The notes: generated by a model not told the origin, from the letters alone. 41,411 nucleotides of DNA from Firmicutes bacterium AM31-12AC (GCA_003480425.1 QUJA01000025.1:1-41411); one strand, 5' to 3'; counted from the first letter of the stretch, positions 8,511 through 17,736 are shown. Made by a program: numbers and translations.

Positions 8511-10451
8511 ATGAAAACAAAATTTAGTGAGTATTTGACGAAATTACGTAAATCTCGGGGCTACACTCAGGCACAGACGGCAGAAAAACTGGGGGTTTCC
8601 AGATCGACTTATACCAATTATGAGAATGGAAACAGGACACCGGATTTTGAAGTACTGGAACGAATAAGTGAGGTGTTAGTCTGTTCCTTAGATGAATTAT
8701 TTGGAAGAAAACCAATTTATGTTGCAAATTGTGACATGCTAAAGGAAGACAGCATTCTGTACAATGTGGCAGATATACAAGAGGAAAAACCGAAACTTGC
8801 AATAGGAGTACAGGACTTTCGTGATTTGCGTGAAAAACAGGCATATTATGTGGATAAAACACAGTTTATTGAACAGTTTTTAGAATCCTGGTATCAGATT
8901 ACATTAATTACAAGACCGAGAAGATTCGGTAAGACACTTAATATGTCAATGCTGGCAGAATTTCTTGACTGTACAAAAGATTCTTCCGATTTATTTTATG
9001 GAACAAAGATTACAAAATCTGACCACTACAAGGAGCTGAATCGATATCCTGTTGTATTTTTGTCGTTCCTTAACGTGAAAGCGGGGGATGCAGAGTCTTT
9101 GTGTTATGCATTGCAAGATACTGTGCGCGCGGAGTATGAACGTTTTTATCAGATGGTTAATGATGGAAGGCTGTCAGAATTCCAGGTGAAAACATTTAAT
9201 ATGATTTATAACAGTTTATGTCAGGAAAGCATTGGAAAAGAAATAGAAAATCATCTGATTCGTTCAATTGTTGTTCTTTGTCAGGTACTGAGTACGTATT
9301 ATGGGGAAAAAGTATTTTTGCTGTTAGATGAATATGATACTCCATTTATGTCTGCAAATTCCGAAGGATATTATGACGAAGTAAGAGCTATGCTGAATCG
9401 TTTTCTGGCAACATCCCTGAAAGGAAACGATTATCTTCAAAAGGCAATTCTGACAGGGATTCAGAGAATTGCGAAGGAAAATATATTTTCAGGGCTTAAT
9501 AATTTAGTTGTCTGCACAGTGCAGGACGAAGATTATGATGACTGTTTTGGTTTTACAGAGCAAGAAGTAAAAGAGTTGCTTACTTATTGTAAAGCAGAAT
9601 TTTCAGATGAGCTGAAAAAGATGTACGATGGATATCATTTTGGCAGTACGGATGTATATAATCCATGGTCAATATCGTGTTATGCGGCGAGAAGAAGGAT
9701 GGATTCTTATTGGGTTAATACAAGCGAAAACAGTATTTTACGTAATGCACTTGAAGTACAGGGAAGGTCGTTTGAGAAAGAATATGAGACCTTGATCACA
9801 GAAGGCGAAGTAGAAGTGACAGTAGATTTTTCGATGGCTTATTATGAAAAAATGGACGAAGCAAATCTATGGGGACTTCTTGTAAATGCCGGGATTGTAA
9901 CAATTACAAGAGAAATCGAAGAGGATTATTACAGACTCCGGGTTCCTAATCTGGAAGTGTGGAAAGTGTTCAAAGAATTAACAGCATGTCATCTGCAAAT
10001 CGATGAGAGACAGATGGAAAAGATGTTAAATGCTCTTAAAAGAAAGGATATGGAACGGTTTGCAGAAGAGTATCAGAGAGTTCTTTTGGAATTGCCATCT
10101 TATCATGATCTGAAAGATGAGAATAGTTACCATATGATGACACTTGGGATGTGTGCATTTCTTAGAAAAGATTATGATATCAAAAGCAATCGGGAAACCG
10201 GGGAAGGCAGAAGTGATATCTGTCTTTATGCAAAACGTGACAGATATCCAAATCTAATTTTGGAATTTAAGTATACCAAAGATGAAAAAGACGATTTAGA
10301 AAAGCTTGCAGAAAAGGCACTGGAACAGATCAAAGAAAAACAATATGATGCAGAGATGACCGGAGAAGTGTGTTATATTGGACTGGCACATTGTGGAAAA
10401 AAAGTTACTGTTCACAGTACCTGTGACCAGCAACGCATCTCGCCATTTTAA
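8511..10451 (+). CDS. XRE-HTH / AAA-ATPase / PD-(D/E)XK nuclease-like fusion protein
   Basis: About 646 residues, starting at 8511 (GGTGAT upstream; the open frame begins at 8475). Residues 1-70 form an XRE-type helix-turn-helix (GYTQAQTAEKLGVSRSTYTN). Residues ~100-400 form the 'predicted AAA-ATPase' domain, with Walker A in RPRRFGKTLNMS (K141) and Walker B LLDEYD (D273, E274). The C-terminal third matches the DUF1703-type PD-(D/E)XK fold: D569 in GRSDICL and E585-F-K587 in LILEFKY. This ATPase-nuclease family is common in gut Clostridia and Bacteroidales and its function is unknown. The N-terminal HTH is less usual and suggests autoregulation or DNA targeting. The last ~15 residues are encoded inside a hairpin repeat, so the original C-terminus has probably been replaced. 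Confidence 0.85.
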   Translation: MKTKFSEYLTKLRKSRGYTQAQTAEKLGVSRSTYTNYENGNRTPDFEVLERISEVLVCSLDELFGRKPIYVANCDMLKEDSILYNVADIQEEKPKLAIGVQDFRDLREKQAYYVDKTQFIEQFLESWYQITLITRPRRFGKTLNMSMLAEFLDCTKDSSDLFYGTKITKSDHYKELNRYPVVFLSFLNVKAGDAESLCYALQDTVRAEYERFYQMVNDGRLSEFQVKTFNMIYNSLCQESIGKEIENHLIRSIVVLCQVLSTYYGEKVFLLLDEYDTPFMSANSEGYYDEVRAMLNRFLATSLKGNDYLQKAILTGIQRIAKENIFSGLNNLVVCTVQDEDYDDCFGFTEQEVKELLTYCKAEFSDELKKMYDGYHFGSTDVYNPWSISCYAARRRMDSYWVNTSENSILRNALEVQGRSFEKEYETLITEGEVEVTVDFSMAYYEKMDEANLWGLLVNAGIVTITREIEEDYYRLRVPNLEVWKVFKELTACHLQIDERQMEKMLNALKRKDMERFAEEYQRVLLELPSYHDLKDENSYHMMTLGMCAFLRKDYDIKSNRETGEGRSDICLYAKRDRYPNLILEFKYTKDEKDDLEKLAEKALEQIKEKQYDAEMTGEVCYIGLAHCGKKVTVHSTCDQQRISPF

Positions 10452-10545
10452 ATCGCCTTTGGCGATGGGCGAGATGCCGTTCAAGATAAAACGTGCATCC
10501 TCCGTGCCAATCAGCGTAGTGATTGACACGGGAGTGAACAGTAAC
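10404..10545. repeat. Compound hairpin repeat element
   Basis: A dense string of hairpins bounded by GTTACTGTTCAC (10404-10415) and its inverse GTGAACAGTAAC (10534-10545). Within it are a 31-nt hairpin at 10404-10434 (same as the perfect one at 17995-18025), GCATCTCGCC/GGCGAGATGC (10435-10444/10468-10477) enclosing ATCGCC/GGCGAT, and CCGTGCCAATCA/TGATTGACACGG (10502-10513/10520-10531, one mismatch). It overlaps the 3' end of the upstream gene and stops before the TPP riboswitch. It looks like a small non-autonomous mobile or amplified repeat. Confidence 0.65.
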
Positions 10546-10621
10546 GGAAAAATCTTGTATCAGATGGGGAGAAAACAGTTGACATCTCCCAGACAAGCTT
10601 TTATACTAAGCATGTGAAGAA

Positions 10622-10708
10622 AACACGGGGAGCTTGTGTACCAGGCTGAGAGGAAGTTGAGAACTTCGACCCATAACCTGATTTGGATAATGCCAACGTA
10701 GGAATGTA
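10622..10708 (+). promoter_or_regulatory. TPP riboswitch (THI element)
   Basis: The aptamer signature is clear and in order: ACACGGGGAGCTTGTGT (P1/P2 region), CAGGCTGAGAGGA, GACCCATAACCTGAT, then GGATAATGCCAACGTAGGAA. Thiamine pyrophosphate binding should switch off the thiSFGHE genes that follow. Hairpins with T-runs at 10723 and 10806 provide the expression platform. Confidence 0.96.
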
Positions 10709-10722
10709 TAAAGCAGTACTTT

Positions 10723-10756
10723 AGAGAGATACATTTGTTGGTATCTCTCTTTCTTT
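10723..10756 (+). terminator. Riboswitch-associated terminator
   Basis: AGAGAGATAC (10723-10732) pairs perfectly with GTATCTCTCT (10741-10750) and is followed by TTCTTT. It lies 15 bases after the TPP aptamer, where a ligand-controlled terminator belongs. Confidence 0.75.
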
Positions 10757-10805
10757 ATAATCAGGCAAAATTGATAATTGAAGATTGAATAAGTTGAGAT
10801 TGAAC

Positions 10806-10863
10806 AAGAGTTCATGAAGGGGTGCACCACCACGGGTACATTTCTTTCATGAACTCTTTTTTC
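10806..10863 (+). terminator. Second hairpin with T-run in the thi leader
   Basis: AAGAGTTCATGAA (10806-10818) pairs with TTCATGAACTCTT (10846-10858), a 13-bp stem with a 27-nt loop, followed by TTTTTC. It stands between the first terminator and the thiS ribosome binding site, so the leader carries two stacked terminators. Confidence 0.65.
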
Positions 10864-10886
10864 ATTTCATAAGGAAAGGAGCAGTT

Positions 10887-11084
10887 ATGATTACAGTAAA
10901 TGGAAAACAGATTCAACTGGCATCTGAAATGAGTGTTGCAGATTATCTGGAACAGAATAATTATCAGATAAAAAGGATTGCGGTGGAATTGAATGAAGAG
11001 ATTCTGCCAAAATATAGTTACTCGGATACAATGCTCAAAGACGGCGATCGTCTGGAGGTTGTGACATTTGTAGGAGGGGGCTGA
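10887..11084 (+). CDS. thiS: Sulfur carrier protein ThiS
   Basis: A 65-residue ubiquitin-like protein beginning MITVNGKQ and ending in the diglycine tail VTFVGGG. ThiF adenylates this tail and then converts it to a thiocarboxylate that donates sulfur to the thiazole ring of thiamine. GGAAAGGAG precedes the ATG. It is the first gene of the TPP-riboswitch-controlled operon, and ThiF follows after 6 bases. Confidence 0.95.
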   Translation: MITVNGKQIQLASEMSVADYLEQNNYQIKRIAVELNEEILPKYSYSDTMLKDGDRLEVVTFVGGG

Positions 11085-11090
11085 TATCAA

Positions 11091-11738
11091 ATGGCATCTG
11101 AAAAAATATTAAGTAAAGAAGAAATTGAAGCGGCACTGAATGAACGACATTCACCGGAAAAGCAGAAATTATTGTCGCAAGGACAGGTGACAATAGCGGG
11201 ACTGGGCGGATTGGGCTCGAATGTGGCTTATTCGCTTGCAAGAATCGGTGTAGGGCATTTACATTTGATAGATTTTGATGTCGTGGATATTACAAATTTG
11301 AACAGGCAGCAATATTTTATGGAGCATATAGGAATGCCAAAAACAGATGCATTGAAATCGTTGCTTTTGAAAATCAATCCTTATCTGGATATTCGCACGG
11401 ATTGTGTGAAGGTGACGGAAGCGAATCTGAAAGAGCTGTTTGAGGATGCACAGATTGTCTGCGAGGCATTTGATAATCCAGAGGCAAAGGCGATGCTTGT
11501 AAATGGAATTCTGGAATATTTTCCGGAAAAGAAGCTTGTGTCAGCAACAGGAATGGCCGGTTATGAGAGTAGCAATACGATTTGTACGAAGAGAATGATG
11601 AAAAATTTTTACTTGTGTGGAGACCGTGTGACAGAGCCGACTTATGGAAACGGATTGATGGCTCCAAGGGTGGCAATCTGTGCGGGGCATGAGGCAAACA
11701 TGATCACACGCCTACTTCTTGGAGAAGAGGATGTCTAA
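11091..11738 (+). CDS. thiF: ThiS adenylyltransferase ThiF
   Basis: A 215-residue E1-like enzyme that adenylates the ThiS C-terminus. The nucleotide-binding glycine motif GLGGLGSNVAYSLARIG falls at about residues 37-54, followed by DFDVVDITNLNRQQYF, the conserved Asp/Arg segment of ThiF/MoeB proteins. It is shorter than E. coli ThiF and lacks the paired CXXC zinc motifs, as in other clostridial short ThiF proteins. It lies directly after thiS, with the ribosome binding site overlapping the end of thiS. Confidence 0.94.
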   Translation: MASEKILSKEEIEAALNERHSPEKQKLLSQGQVTIAGLGGLGSNVAYSLARIGVGHLHLIDFDVVDITNLNRQQYFMEHIGMPKTDALKSLLLKINPYLDIRTDCVKVTEANLKELFEDAQIVCEAFDNPEAKAMLVNGILEYFPEKKLVSATGMAGYESSNTICTKRMMKNFYLCGDRVTEPTYGNGLMAPRVAICAGHEANMITRLLLGEEDV

Positions 11739-11815
11739 AAGGGCATCTTGGGATTAAAAAACAAGGTGATTATTCTAAAAAATCACAATATAACATAGAA
11801 AGAAGGATTTAAATC

Positions 11816-12589
11816 ATGAATCAGAAGGATACATTTACACTTGGCGGAAAAGAATTTAATTCACGTTTTATTTTAGGATCAGGAAAGTTTTCATTGGATC
11901 TTGTGAAAGCATGTGTAGAAAAAGCGGGGGCAGAGATTATCACGCTTGCCCTCCGTCGTGCTAATGAAGGTGGGCTTGCAAATATTCTGGATTATATTCC
12001 GGAAAATGTAACACTTCTTCCGAATACTTCCGGAGCAAGAAATGCAGAAGAGGCAGTTCGTATTGCAAGACTTTCCAGAGAAGTTGGATGTGGTAATTTT
12101 GTGAAAATTGAGGTTGTAAGAGATTCCAAATATCTTCTTCCGGATAATTACGAGACAATCAAAGCAACAGAAATCCTGGCTAAGGAGGGCTTTGTAGTTA
12201 TGCCGTATATGTATCCTGATTTGAATGCAGCAAGAGATCTTGTCAATGCGGGAGCTGCGTGTATTATGCCTTTGGGAGCACCAATCGGTTCCAATAAAGG
12301 TCTTTGTACAAAAGATTTTATCCAGATTTTAATTGATGAGATTGACCTGCCAATTATTGTTGATGCAGGGATCGGACGTCCATCTCAGGCTTGCGAGGCA
12401 ATGGAAATGGGAGCAGCTGCAGTTATGGCAAATACAGCAATTGCGACAGCAGGAAATGTTGCAGAGATGGCAGAGGCATTTAAAAAAGCAATTGAGGCCG
12501 GAAGAAGTGCGTACCTTGCCGGACTTGGAAGAACACTGGAACGAGGTGCAAGTGCATCTTCACCACTGACAGGATTTTTGGAAGACTAG
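11816..12589 (+). CDS. thiG: Thiazole synthase ThiG
   Basis: A 257-residue TIM-barrel enzyme that builds thiazole phosphate from deoxyxylulose phosphate, dehydroglycine and ThiS-thiocarboxylate. K97 in NFVKIEVV corresponds to the Schiff-base lysine. The phosphate loops [14 protein letters not shown] and [11 protein letters not shown] are intact, as is [11 protein letters not shown] near the end. It follows thiF after 77 bases and is closely coupled to thiH, whose ribosome binding site overlaps the thiG stop. Confidence 0.96.
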   Translation: MNQKDTFTLGGKEFNSRFILGSGKFSLDLVKACVEKAGAEIITLALRRANEGGLANILDYIPENVTLLPNTSGARNAEEAVRIARLSREVGCGNFVKIEVVRDSKYLLPDNYETIKATEILAKEGFVVMPYMYPDLNAARDLVNAGAACIMPLGAPIGSNKGLCTKDFIQILIDEIDLPIIVDAGIGRPSQACEAMEMGAAAVMANTAIATAGNVAEMAEAFKKAIEAGRSAYLAGLGRTLERGASASSPLTGFLED

Positions 12590-12601
12590 GAGGATGTGAA
12601 G

Positions 12602-13816
12602 ATGGAAAATACACATATTAATGAAAGTATTTTAAGCGAAGAAATTCTGGAAGATCAGAAGAAAAACAGAATTGATCATATGACATATCTTCCTGGAATG
12701 GAAGACATTGGTTCGGAAATTATGGATCAGGTAATAAGTGCAATGGAGGAATATGATTACAGTAAATATACAGCGGCAGATGTAAAAAATGCGATTGCAC
12801 ATTCGGAGCGTACACCGGAAGATTTCAAGGCACTTTTATCTCCGGCAGCGTTACCATTTCTGGAAGAAATCGCGCAGGCCGCACAACTGGAAACAAGAAA
12901 ACATTTTGGAAATAGTGTTTATATGTTTACTCCGATCTATATTGCAAATTATTGTGAGAATTATTGTATTTATTGTGGATTCAACTGTCACAACAAAATT
13001 AATCGTGCACAATTAAATGCACAGGAGATTGAAAAAGAAATGGCGGCGATCGCAGAAACCGGATTGCAGGAGATTCTGATCCTTACGGGAGAAAGCCGTA
13101 GCAAATCTACAGTAGAATATATAGGTGAAGCCTGTAAGATTGCAAGAAAATATTTTAAAGTAATCGGTCTGGAAATCTATCCGGTTAATTCGGATGAGTA
13201 TGCATATTTGCATGAATGTGGTGCGGATTATGTTACAGTATTTCAGGAAACCTACAATTCAGATAAATATGAGACGCTGCATCTGGCAGGACATAAAAGA
13301 ATCTTCCCATATCGTGTCAATGCACAGGAGAGAGCTTTAAAAGGAGGTATGCGAGGCGTTGGTTTCGGAGCACTTCTTGGATTGGATGATTTCAGAAAAG
13401 ATGCATTTGCAACAGGATATCATGCATACCTTTTACAACGAAAATATCCACATGCAGAGATTGCATTTTCATGTCCGAGACTTCGTCCGATTATTAATAA
13501 TGACAGAATCAATCCGATGGATGTCCATGAGCCACAGCTTTTACAGGTAGTCTGTGCATATCGTCTGTTTATGCCATTTGCAAGCATTACAGTTTCAACG
13601 AGAGAGTGTGCACGTGTCAGAGATAATCTGGTAAGTATTTCTGCAACAAAAATTTCTGCGGGGGTAAGTACAGGAATTGGAAGTCATGTGGACGATATTG
13701 AAGATAAGGGTGATGACCAGTTTGAAATTTCGGATGAACGTTCTGTGGATGAGGTATATCAGGCATTATTAGAGCGTCACTTACAGCCGGTTATGAGTGA
13801 TTATATCAGATGTTAG
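12602..13816 (+). CDS. thiH: 2-iminoacetate synthase ThiH (radical SAM tyrosine lyase)
   Basis: A 404-residue radical SAM enzyme that cleaves tyrosine to dehydroglycine (2-iminoacetate) for ThiG, with p-cresol as by-product. The cluster-binding CX3CX2C is CENYCIYC (C118, C122, C125). GVGFGALLGLDDFRKDA and FSCPRLRP are family hallmarks. The start at 12602 gives 8-base spacing from AGGAGG at 12588, so GTG at 12596 is unlikely. The choice of ThiH rather than the oxygen-dependent glycine oxidase ThiO fits an anaerobe. A structured RNA begins 3 bases after its stop codon. Confidence 0.96.
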   Translation: MENTHINESILSEEILEDQKKNRIDHMTYLPGMEDIGSEIMDQVISAMEEYDYSKYTAADVKNAIAHSERTPEDFKALLSPAALPFLEEIAQAAQLETRKHFGNSVYMFTPIYIANYCENYCIYCGFNCHNKINRAQLNAQEIEKEMAAIAETGLQEILILTGESRSKSTVEYIGEACKIARKYFKVIGLEIYPVNSDEYAYLHECGADYVTVFQETYNSDKYETLHLAGHKRIFPYRVNAQERALKGGMRGVGFGALLGLDDFRKDAFATGYHAYLLQRKYPHAEIAFSCPRLRPIINNDRINPMDVHEPQLLQVVCAYRLFMPFASITVSTRECARVRDNLVSISATKISAGVSTGIGSHVDDIEDKGDDQFEISDERSVDEVYQALLERHLQPVMSDYIRC

Positions 13817-13818
13817 AT

Positions 13819-13978
13819 GACTCCCACCTCTGTAGGTGGCGAGTAACAAATCAGTATCAGTGGTGGGAGTCAATCCCCATCTGATATAGCCTCCGGCAGG
13901 ATTGCAGAGATGCGCAGAAGAAGTATGTCATGCATTGCATGACGCGCATCTCGCAGCAAGAATGCAGAGGCATTCTTG
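13819..13978 (+). ncRNA. Structured RNA element, copy A (shared fold with 34988-35151)
   Basis: A 160-nt segment that folds like copy B although most stem sequences differ. The parts are: GACTCCCACC (13819-13828), able to pair locally with AGGTGGCGAGT or distally with GGTGGGAGTC (13862-13871); TATCAG (13855-13860) with CTGATA (13881-13886), a pseudoknot if the distal pairing forms; a small GCCTCC/GGATTGC hairpin with a 4-nt loop; GAGATGCGC/GCGCATCTC (13907-13915/13944-13952) with an 11-nt 5' bulge and inner GTCATGC-ATT-GCATGAC; and CAAGAATGC/GCATTCTTG (13957-13965/13970-13978). The complexity resembles IscB/IsrB (HEARO-type) or TnpB-type guide RNA scaffolds, but the family is not established. 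Confidence 0.7.
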
Positions 13979-14047
13979 AATTATGTGTAAACCGACTTCA
14001 TTTTAGTCGGGTAAAGATTTTGTACATAAAAACAAAGGAGACGAAAA

Positions 14048-14635
14048 ATGAATTGCGATTTGACAGGGCAGGCTTTCAAAATCATAGCAGTTAGTAATCG
14101 TAAATTGTGTGAAAGACCATTTACAGAGCAGATAGAACGTGTATGTCAGATAAAGCCGGAAGCAATTATCCTGCGTGAAAAAGATTTGTCAGAAGAGGAA
14201 TATATAATTTTGGCTGAAAGGATAATGGAAATCTGCAAACAGTATCAGGTTACATGTATTTTACATACTTTCTGGAAAACAGCAGCGTATCTTGGATGTA
14301 CTTCGATACATCTTCCTATGGCAGAATTAAGAAAACTTCCGGAAGAAGAGAAAAAACATTTTAAAGAAATAGGTACTTCTGTTCATTCTGTGGAAGAGGC
14401 AGAAGAAGCAGTCAATCTTGGAGCAACGTATTTGACAGCGGGGCATATTTATGTGACAAACTGTAAGAAAGGTGTTCCGCCAAGAGGGCTTGGATTTCTA
14501 AAAGAGGTTTGCAGCAGGGTGAAGCTTCCTGTATATGCAATCGGAGGAATCCGGTTTGATCAAGAACAGTGGGAAGAACTAAAACAGGCAGGCGCAGAAG
14601 GCGGATGCATCATGTCTGGGATGATGAACCTTTAG
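14048..14635 (+). CDS. thiE: Thiamine phosphate synthase ThiE/TenI-type
   Basis: A 195-residue TIM-barrel protein. IILREKDLSEEEY matches the ThiE LRxKxL segment, TAGHIYVTNCKKGVPPRGL is the phosphate-binding segment, and VYAIGGI lies near the end. ThiE joins thiazole phosphate to HMP pyrophosphate. TenI is a close relative that aromatises the thiazole, and the shortened YLGCTSIHLPM (usually LGxDGVHLGQ) leaves TenI activity possible. AAAGGAG precedes the ATG. It is the last gene of the thi operon, separated from thiH by the structured RNA. thiC and thiD are not in the window. Confidence 0.85.
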   Translation: MNCDLTGQAFKIIAVSNRKLCERPFTEQIERVCQIKPEAIILREKDLSEEEYIILAERIMEICKQYQVTCILHTFWKTAAYLGCTSIHLPMAELRKLPEEEKKHFKEIGTSVHSVEEAEEAVNLGATYLTAGHIYVTNCKKGVPPRGLGFLKEVCSRVKLPVYAIGGIRFDQEQWEELKQAGAEGGCIMSGMMNL

Positions 14636-14637
14636 GG

Positions 14638-14680
14638 ACGGGGTTTCCCGGCTTTTTTAAAGCCGGAAAACCCCGTTTTT
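14638..14680 (+). terminator. Terminator of the thi operon, built from a border-repeat variant
   Basis: ACGGGGTTTCCCGGCTTT pairs with AAAGCCGGAAAACCCCGT around a short A/T loop and is followed by a T-run. It begins just after the thiE stop. The GGGACGGGG start and GGCTTTTTT core mark it as a variant of the palindromic border repeat. Confidence 0.85.
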
Positions 14681-14808
14681 ACATATAAAGTAAAAGAAAA
14701 ATCAGAAGTCATAGAATATTTGTTTGAAAAGACTGGACTTACAAAGAAATAAAATGTACACTGAAAAGAAGTTCAAAAAGATGAAGCTATTAATTAGGAG
14801 GAAATATA

Positions 14809-15707
14809 ATGAAGAAATGGCTGGCAATCGGAGGCCTTATACTGGTTACGGTCATATGGGGCGGAGGCTTTGTGGCAAGTGATATGGCATTGGAAAGTAT
14901 GAAGCCTTTTCAAATTATGATGGTAAGATTTTTGCTCGCATCTGTACTTATGGGAGTGATTAGCAGAGGGCAGCGAAAAAGTGAAGAAAAATTAAAAGAC
15001 CGTGCAGGAGCTATAAAAGCAGGAGTCTTGATGGGAGTAACTCTTTTTATGGGATTTGCTTTCCAGATTATTGGATTGCAGTATACGACACCTTCAAAAA
15101 ATGCATTTCTTACAGCACTTAATGTAGTTATTGTGCCGTTTATAGCATTTGTTATTTTAAAGAAAAAAATCGGTGCGAAGGGAATTGTTGGAGCAGTTAT
15201 GTCTGTTCTCGGAGTTGCATTACTTTCTTTGAATGGAAATTTTACAGTAAGTCTGGGAGATGGTTTAACATTATTTTGTGCCGTTGGATTTGCATTTCAA
15301 ATATTTTTTACTTCGGAATTTGTAAAAAAATATCCGGCATCTGTACTTAATACGGTTCAGATGTTTACCGCATTTGTATTATCAGCAATTAGTCTTATGA
15401 TTTCTGGGGAAAATGATTTTTATGTCACAACACAGGGCTGGTTAAGTGTGTTATATTTGGGAGTAGTAAGCACGACAATCTGTTATTTGCTTCAGACTGC
15501 ATGTCAGAAATATATAGATGAGACGAAGGCTGCAATTATCCTTCCATGGAATCTGTGTTTGGAACAATCTTTTCAATACTGATTCTTCATGAGGTGGTTA
15601 CCGTTCGTATGGTAATCGGATGTGCGGTTATATTGGCGGCAGTCATTATTTCTAATATGTCTGAGACATCAGAGAAAATAGAAGATAAAGAAATTTGCAA
15701 AATATAA
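14809..15707 (+). pseudogene. EamA/DMT-family permease, frameshifted near 15544
   Basis: A ten-segment drug/metabolite transporter with two EamA halves (WGGGFVASDMALESMKPFQ near the start; AVGFAFQIFFTSEFVKKYPAS in the second half). The reading frame breaks at ATCCTTCCATGG near 15544. Restoring one T gives IILSMESVFGTIFSILILHE and a normal C-terminus ending at 15707, for about 299 residues, the usual family length. As it stands, the protein would lose its last membrane segments. TAGGAGG precedes the start. The substrate is unknown. A sequencing error is quite possible. Confidence 0.85.
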
Positions 15708-15725
15708 AAAATAGGGGAAAATAAT

Positions 15726-17113
15726 ATGTTATTGCAATTAAAAGAAAAATATATTGGTGATGCAGCATTTTATAAGAGATATCTTTGTCTTGCATTACCG
15801 ATGATCTTGCAAAATGCCATTACGAATCTGGTCAGTTTTCTTGACAATATTATGGTCGGTCAATTAGGAACAGAGCCGATGTCAGGAGTAGCCATTGTCA
15901 ACCAGCTGATATTCGTGTATAATCTGGCGATTTTTGGGGCAGTGTCAGCAGCAAGTATTTTTGGAGCACAATATTTTGGTAAAGGAAACCATAAGGGGCA
16001 TATGCACTCTTTTCGGTTCAAATTATATGCAACATTAACTGTGACGGCATTAACGATTCTTTTGTTTATTACGAAAGGTTCCGCACTGATATCCTTATAT
16101 CTGACGGATACGACGGGAAGCGGAGCAACAGAAGTTGCATTACAGTATGGATTGGAATATCTTGCGATTATGATGGTTGGACTGATTCCGTTTGCAATAA
16201 ATCAGTCTTACGCAACGAATATAAAAGAGACAGGACAGACATTGATACCTATGATAGCCAGTTTTGTAGCTGTTGGAACGAATGCAATCTTGGATTATGT
16301 ATTGATTTTTGGACTTGGACCGATTCCAAAACTCGGAGTTGCCGGTGCGGCACTTGCAACAGTGATTGCACGTTACATAGAAGCGTTGATCGTAATTGTG
16401 TGGGCTCATGCACATAAGGAGAAAAATAGGTATCTTGCAGGGGCTTATAGAGGTTTAGGAATACCAAAATCAGAGTTTAAAGCAATCATTATAAAAGGTT
16501 TCCCGCTTATGCTAAATGAAATTTTATGGGCAGCAGGCATGACAACAGTAACGCAATGCTATTCTATCCGAGGGTTAGAGGTTATTGCCGGATTAAATAT
16601 CGCAACAACGATTACAAACTTGTTTAATATTATTTATATTCAGCTTGGTGCATGTATCAGTATTGTTGTCGGGCAGTATTTAGGAGCAGGAAAATTAAAA
16701 GAAGCGAAGGATGCTGACAATAAAATGATTGTTTTCAGTGTGTTTTGTTGTGTAGTTGTTGCAGTGGCAATGTTGCTGATTGGTGGATTCTTCCCACAAA
16801 TCTATAATACTTCCGAACAGATTAAGCATTGGCTAAGAGTTTTATTGCTGTTTCAGCGATTATTATGCCGTTTTGTGCTTTCAGCCATTCATCTTACTTT
16901 ACTCTGCGTTCGGGAGGAAAGACGATGGTTACGTTTTTATTCGATTCAGTATTTACATGGGTAGTTGTAGTGCCATCAGCATTTATTCTGGCACATTATA
17001 CAGGACTTGGAATTGTGAGTGTATATTTCCTGGTTCAGGCAACAGAGCTGATAAAAGTAGTGATTGGATATTTTATGGTAAAAAGTAACGTATGGGTTGT
17101 ACAAATGGTATAA
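15726..17113 (+). pseudogene. MATE-family efflux transporter, frameshifted near 16826
   Basis: A twelve-segment MATE antiporter with the standard opening (LPMILQNAITNLVSFLDNIM) and a central region at ILDYVLIFGLGPIPKLGVAG. Around ATTAAGCATTGG (about 16826) one G is missing. Adding it gives IKALAKSFIAVSAIIMPF and continues in frame to 17113, for about 462 residues, a full-length MATE protein. The uncorrected product diverges after about residue 367. It lies 18 bases after the permease above and probably shares its transcript. Confidence 0.87.
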
Positions 17114-17184
17114 GCCGACAGGGACGGGGTTTTCCGGCTTTTTTGCTTGCAAAAAAGCCGGAAAATCCCGTCCCAAAATGGCAC
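17114..17184. repeat. Palindromic border repeat, copy 4, likely terminator of the MATE gene
   Basis: GGGACGGGGTTTTCCGGC, TTTTTTGC, TT, GCAAAAAA, GCCGGAAAATCCCGTCCC spans 17121-17174 as a 26-bp stem with one mismatch. It immediately follows the MATE stop and ends before the HD gene's ribosome binding site. Copies 3 (14638) and 4 share the CCGGC arm, while others carry AGTGGC. Confidence 0.85.
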
Positions 17185-17199
17185 TAGGAGGAAAAAAAG

Positions 17200-17736
17200 A
17201 TGAGTTATATTACTACATATACAAGGAAACATTTTGACCCGGTAAACCCTGATCCGGAATTAATCTGTATCGAAGATATTGCTCATGCACTTCCGCTAAT
17301 CTGCAGAGGAAATGGACAGGTTAGTTCATTTTGGTCTGTTGGGGAGCACTGTATTTTGTGTTCAAAAGAAGCTGTGGCAAGGGGCTATGAGGATCGACTG
17401 GTATTGGCACTTCTTTTGCATGATGCGAGTGAATGTTATATGTCAGATGTTCCACGTCCGTTAAAACAAATCATGGATATATATAACAAACAGGAAAAGC
17501 ATTTGCTCGATGTTATATATACAAAATTTCTTGGTTCGACATTAAGCGAAGAAGAGGAGCGTCAACTAAAAGAAATTGATGATGCAGTTTTATGGTATGA
17601 TCTGAAATATTTATTAGGTGAAGGAGAGGAAGCTGAAAAGCCCAAACTTCATGTAAATGTTGATTATACAGTACGTGAATTTAAAGAAGTGGAGCAGGAA
17701 TATTTGAAATTATTTGAAAAATATACTTGCAAATAA
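17200..17736 (+). CDS. HD-domain hydrolase (YfbR-like)
   Basis: A 178-residue protein with the HD metal-dependent phosphohydrolase motif: VGEHCILC provides the first His, LLHDASE the HD pair, and a distal Asp follows in IDDAVLWYD. SDVPRPLK after the HD pair is typical of the YfbR/YfdR group, known as 5'-deoxynucleotidases. A nucleotide clean-up role is therefore likely, with the exact substrate unknown. CTAGGAGG precedes the start. It stands alone between repeat copy 4 and the riboswitch-controlled CDF gene. Confidence 0.85.
   Translation: MSYITTYTRKHFDPVNPDPELICIEDIAHALPLICRGNGQVSSFWSVGEHCILCSKEAVARGYEDRLVLALLLHDASECYMSDVPRPLKQIMDIYNKQEKHLLDVIYTKFLGSTLSEEEERQLKEIDDAVLWYDLKYLLGEGEEAEKPKLHVNVDYTVREFKEVEQEYLKLFEKYTCK

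Noticed and set aside
8511..8720. A stand-alone XRE regulator separate from the ATPase
   Set aside because: The HTH and ATPase are in one uninterrupted frame with no internal stop or strong ribosome binding site between them, so they are a fusion.
10378..10617. Short plus-strand open frame over the end of the AAA-ATPase gene and the compound repeat
   Set aside because: It only translates the hairpin repeat, lacks a ribosome binding site and runs up against the TPP riboswitch.
14694..14753. Possible C-terminal coding remnant (KSEVIEYLFEKTGLTKK, stop) after the thi terminator
   Set aside because: It has gene-like codon use but only ~20 codons, no start and no family I recognise. It could be a leftover of a deleted gene, but the support is too thin for a feature.
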